NCBI GenBank assembly: GCA_016935655.1
Contig: JAFGQM010000139.1
Span: 1-7,807 of the forward strand
Direction of reading: 5' to 3'
DNA: 7,807 nucleotides
DNA from: Candidatus Altarchaeota archaeon
Lineage (GTDB): Archaea; Altiarchaeota; Altiarchaeia; JAFGQM01
A program made the position numbers and the translations under genes. Positions 5,561 through 7,807 of this stretch are shown one piece after another. Under the pieces are notes generated by a model, which did not search any database, had not been told where the DNA came from, and saw nothing but the letters and a program-made list of their open reading frames with translations. Each line of letters opens with the position of its first letter. Within the stretch, counting starts at the first letter, position 1.

Positions 5561-6798
5561 TACCGCTATTCGTTTTGTTGGCAGTCTTCGTGCTAATCTC
5601 AGTAAGGCAGGTGGGCAATATAAGGTTCCAAATCTGGCAGATAATGCTGCTTGGGGCCGTAGCCGTTTTGGTCACAGGCCAGATAACACTTGCTTCAGCC
5701 GTATCTTCCGTCAACCTTGACGTCATACTGTTCCTCTTCGGGATGTTTGCCATAGGGCACGCTATGGAGGAGAGCGGTTATCTATCACACATCTCTTATA
5801 AGATTTTCAGGAGGGCCAACTCCGTAGACAGCCTTCTGTTGTACATACTGTTCGTGATGGGGTTCGCCTCAGCGTTCCTTATGAACGACACGTTGGCCAT
5901 AATCGGCACACCGGTGGTTCTCCTGCTGGCCAAGAAACATGACCTGAACCCAAAGCTCCTTCTCCTGGCCCTGGCGTTCGCGATTACGATAGGGAGCGTG
6001 ATGAGCCCCATTGGCAACCCCCAAAACCTCCTCATAGCTGTGAACGGTGAGATGCCAAACCCTTTTGTCACGTTCTTCGTCTACCTTATGTTGCCTACCG
6101 TGATAAACCTTCTGGTCGCGTACGCCTTGTTGAAGCTCTTCTACAGGAACCATTTCCATAAGAGCCCCCTGAACCATTCACAGGAGCCTATAAAGAATCA
6201 CGGTCTTGCGCGCTTGTCTAGGATATCACTGATTTTGGTCATCTCCCTGGTCCTAGTGAAGATTTCGATTGTGTTTTTGGGGATACAAGCGGATTTCAGG
6301 CTGACATACATAGCCTTGATCTCCGCCTTGCCGATCCTTCTATTCAGCCCCATGAGGGTCAGGATAGTCAGGGGTATAGACTGGCATACGATAATCTTCT
6401 TTGTAGCCATGTTCATACTCATGGAGAGCGTCTGGGAATCCGGCGTCTTCCAGTCCCTGATAACTGCGTCAGGTGTGGACATAACCTCTGTTTTGATGAT
6501 ACTACTGGTCGGCGTTCTCTTGAGCCAGCTGATATCAAACGTGCCCTTGGTCGCATTGTATCTGCCCATGCTGCTGCATGCAGGCGCGTCGACCAAGGAG
6601 ATGGTGGCCCTGGCCGTAGGCAGCACGATAGCTGGGAACCTCCTGATACTGGGGGCGGCCAGCAACATCATAATAATACAGAACGCAGAGAAGAGGTCCG
6701 GCAACACGATAGGCTTCGTGGACTTTGCCAAAATCGGGATCCCACTGACAATCCTAAACATATCCATATACTGGATATTTTTAGTAATCCTCCGGTAA
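5557..6798 (+). CDS. SLC13/ArsB-type (ion transporter superfamily) permease
   Basis: This polytopic membrane protein of 413 residues has about ten to twelve hydrophobic segments and belongs to the SLC13/ArsB/CitM-like group of secondary transporters, which move anions such as dicarboxylates, citrate, arsenite or sulfate, or exchange Na+ and H+. The fold's internal duplication is visible: DVILFLFGMF through EESGYL (55-76) matches TIIFFVAMF through WESGVF (278-298). MNDTLAIIGTPVVLLLAKK (109-127) and MSPIGNPQNLLIA (149-161) in the first half correspond to LISNVPLVALYLPMLL (325-340) and LGAASNIII (365-373) in the second; these hairpin motifs normally form the substrate site. A basic loop (about 195-222) separates the halves. 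I chose the ATG at 5557, which starts at the first helix; a TTG at 5476 would extend the frame 27 codons through pdxS with polar, unlikely sequence. The substrate cannot be assigned. Its place between pdxS and pdxT is unusual. Confidence 0.85.
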   Translation: MIPLFVLLAVFVLISVRQVGNIRFQIWQIMLLGAVAVLVTGQITLASAVSSVNLDVILFLFGMFAIGHAMEESGYLSHISYKIFRRANSVDSLLLYILFVMGFASAFLMNDTLAIIGTPVVLLLAKKHDLNPKLLLLALAFAITIGSVMSPIGNPQNLLIAVNGEMPNPFVTFFVYLMLPTVINLLVAYALLKLFYRNHFHKSPLNHSQEPIKNHGLARLSRISLILVISLVLVKISIVFLGIQADFRLTYIALISALPILLFSPMRVRIVRGIDWHTIIFFVAMFILMESVWESGVFQSLITASGVDITSVLMILLVGVLLSQLISNVPLVALYLPMLLHAGASTKEMVALAVGSTIAGNLLILGAASNIIIIQNAEKRSGNTIGFVDFAKIGIPLTILNISIYWIFLVILR

Positions 6799-6834
6799 AT
6801 TTAAAACATCCAAAAATAGACCTAGATTATAATA
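6799..6834 (+). promoter_or_regulatory. Candidate promoter region for pdxT
   Basis: The 90-base gap before pdxT contains two TATA-like stretches, ATTTAAAA at 6799-6806 and GATTATAATA at 6825-6834. The second would start a transcript near 6855, leaving a leader of about 35 bases before the ATG at 6889. The longer gap suggests pdxT can be transcribed separately from pdxS and the permease. No terminator, tRNA or riboswitch-like structure was recognised here. Confidence 0.4.
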
Positions 6835-6888
6835 CGCTCTGGTGCGATCATATCCTTTAGCTTTCCGTTCCAAGCGGTATCTCTCAAG

Positions 6889-7515
6889 ATGATCATCGGA
6901 ATCCTAGGAGTCCAGGGGAACCTGCAGGAGCATATGGCCGCCACAAGAAAAGCCATGGATTCCTTAAACGTTTCTGGCCAAGTCATCCTAGTCAAGGACA
7001 GCAAGACCCTGGGGCACTGTGACGGCCTCATAATACCCGGTGGTGAGAGCACGACCATTTGGAAACTCTTGGACAAGACGGACCTCTTCTGGGGGGTAAA
7101 GGAATTCGCCAGGAGCGGCAAGCCCGTCTTCGGCACATGCGCCGGCCTGATAATACTGGCGAAGAAAGGGGACAAACAGGTCAACCAGACCGGGCAGGAG
7201 CTACTAAGGCTCATGGATGTGAAAGTGGACAGGAACGCCTTCGGGCGGCAGAAGGACAGCTTTTCCGTCGACCTCTGGGTCCCGAGGGTCTCGGCCAAGC
7301 CCTTCCACTGTGTCTTCATAAGGGCGCCTGCGGTTGAGAAGGTTTGGAGCGACGTTGAAGTACTGGCCAAATACAGCGACAAGATCGTCGCGGTCAGGCA
7401 GGGGAACATCCTCGGCATAGCATTCCACCCAGAGCTGACCGAAGATACGAAGTTCCACGAGTATTTCCTGAAGATGGTCTTGGAGAAGAAATCTAAAACC
7501 ACTGGCTCAGACTAG
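6889..7515 (+). CDS. pdxT: Pyridoxal 5'-phosphate synthase, glutaminase subunit PdxT
   Basis: PdxT hydrolyses glutamine and channels the ammonia to PdxS for PLP formation. The 208 residues form a class I glutamine amidotransferase with all expected motifs: GVLGVQG-like N-terminus (here IGILGVQGN, 3-11), the oxyanion loop GGEST (51-55), the nucleophile Cys84 in FGTCAGL (81-87), VDRNAFGRQ (113-121), and the catalytic His180 and Glu182 in AFHPELT (178-184). The upstream frame has no other ATG, GTG or TTG back to the promoter region, so the ATG at 6889 is the start; there is no Shine-Dalgarno sequence. It lies 90 bases after the permease and may have its own promoter. The last codons (SKTTGSD), beyond the conserved C-terminal helix, overlap the end of convergent fen1 by 23 bases. 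The identification is secure and the enzyme looks active. Confidence 0.96.
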   Translation: MIIGILGVQGNLQEHMAATRKAMDSLNVSGQVILVKDSKTLGHCDGLIIPGGESTTIWKLLDKTDLFWGVKEFARSGKPVFGTCAGLIILAKKGDKQVNQTGQELLRLMDVKVDRNAFGRQKDSFSVDLWVPRVSAKPFHCVFIRAPAVEKVWSDVEVLAKYSDKIVAVRQGNILGIAFHPELTEDTKFHEYFLKMVLEKKSKTTGSD

Positions 7516-7807
7516 ACTGCGTGACCGTAGTCTCAAAAGCCGTTCCCAGCCTATTGAAGCCCTTGTCCACGCGCTCTTCAGAGAAGCCATGTCCGTCGAC
7601 CAGTATTTTCTTGATCGATTCAGAATTGGGGTTCTTCCATTTTAAGTCGAACCTGTCCGTCACTTCGGGTTTAAGGAATAGGCCCCTCAGGACGTCCGCA
7701 TCCACACCCAGCTGATCCTTAAACTCGTCGAACTTCCCTTCCTTGACAATCTTTATCGCCTTCTTCGGGCCGATGCCCTTTATCCCCTCTTTGTTGAAAT
7801 CAGTCCC
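7493..7807 (-). CDS. fen: Flap endonuclease 1 (FEN1), C-terminal part
   Basis: Only the last 104 codons are inside the window; archaeal FEN1 is normally about 340 residues, so the N-terminal nuclease half is outside. FEN1 is a structure-specific nuclease that removes 5' flaps during Okazaki-fragment maturation and repair. The visible part begins GTDFNKEGIKGIGPKKAIK, the FEN1 helix-hairpin DNA-binding element, continues through a typical C-terminal region (WKNPNSESIKKILVDGHGF and RVDKGFNRL), and ends precisely in a PCNA-interacting box, QSSLSQWF, fitting Q-x-x-L-x-x-aromatic-aromatic. The frame is open to the right edge. Its TAG at 7493-7495 lies inside pdxT, giving a 23-base convergent overlap. 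The PIP box and the hairpin make the assignment firm. Confidence 0.94.
   Translation of the reverse strand, partial: GTDFNKEGIKGIGPKKAIKIVKEGKFDEFKDQLGVDADVLRGLFLKPEVTDRFDLKWKNPNSESIKKILVDGHGFSEERVDKGFNRLGTAFETTVTQSSLSQWF

Noticed and set aside
6799..6888. The permease-pdxT gap as a riboswitch or small RNA gene
   Set aside because: I found no stable hairpin series, tRNA-like cloverleaf or known riboswitch core. TATA-like elements explain the gap well enough.
6888..6897. Perfect 10-base palindrome GATGATCATC over the pdxT start codon
   Set aside because: It is explained by the codons for Met-Ile-Ile, short enough to occur by chance, and has no second copy near the pdxS or other promoters, so an operator is not supported.
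6822..7502. A 226-codon minus-strand open frame opposite pdxT
   Set aside because: pdxT carries every catalytic motif, and the antisense product resembles no family. It is a shadow frame.

Overview
The window is a densely packed piece of an archaeal chromosome. The archaeal markers are Elp3 in its archaeal form, a FEN1 flap nuclease ending in a PCNA-binding box, and TATA-type promoters roughly 30 bases upstream of start codons. No gene here has a convincing Shine-Dalgarno sequence. Isoleucine ATA and arginine AGG codons are common. I cannot place the organism beyond Archaea; a euryarchaeal or DPANN-like lineage is a guess. Content is mostly housekeeping and nothing looks like a mobile element, CRISPR array, RNA gene or defence island. 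No stretch over about 100 bases lacks a gene.

Region 1 (1-2399). A secreted protein, cut by the window edge, is read leftward from a promoter region shared with a rightward nucleotide operon. The operon holds PRPP synthetase (prs), a dCMP deaminase, a P-loop kinase that is probably a (deoxy)nucleoside monophosphate kinase, and a 66-residue two-helix membrane protein. The joins are a 4-base ATGA overlap, a zero-base gap and a 5-base gap. The likely theme is supply of PRPP and of dUMP and other nucleotides.

Region 2 (2400-4586). A leftward pair: elp3 (tRNA wobble-uridine modification enzyme), then a YdeI/OmpD-associated family protein. The YdeI stop codon directly abuts the stop of the membrane-protein gene.

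Region 3 (4587-7515). pdxS diverges from elp3 across only 42 bases. It is followed by an SLC13/ArsB-type permease and then pdxT. PdxS and PdxT together form the DXP-independent pyridoxal 5'-phosphate synthase, so the permease sits between the two halves of one enzyme. A possible 11-codon ORF bridges pdxS and the permease by ATGA overlaps at both ends.

Region 4 (7493-7807). The 3' part of fen1 is read leftward and overlaps the end of pdxT by 23 bases, and that overlap encodes most of its PCNA-binding box.

Metabolic link (inference): PRPP synthetase and PLP synthase both draw on ribose 5-phosphate, while the deaminase and kinase act downstream in nucleotide supply. The most noteworthy features are architectural: the pdxS-permease-pdxT arrangement, the bridging mini-ORF, the PIP-box overlap and the very short divergent promoter. 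I see no clear evidence of a wholly new system.
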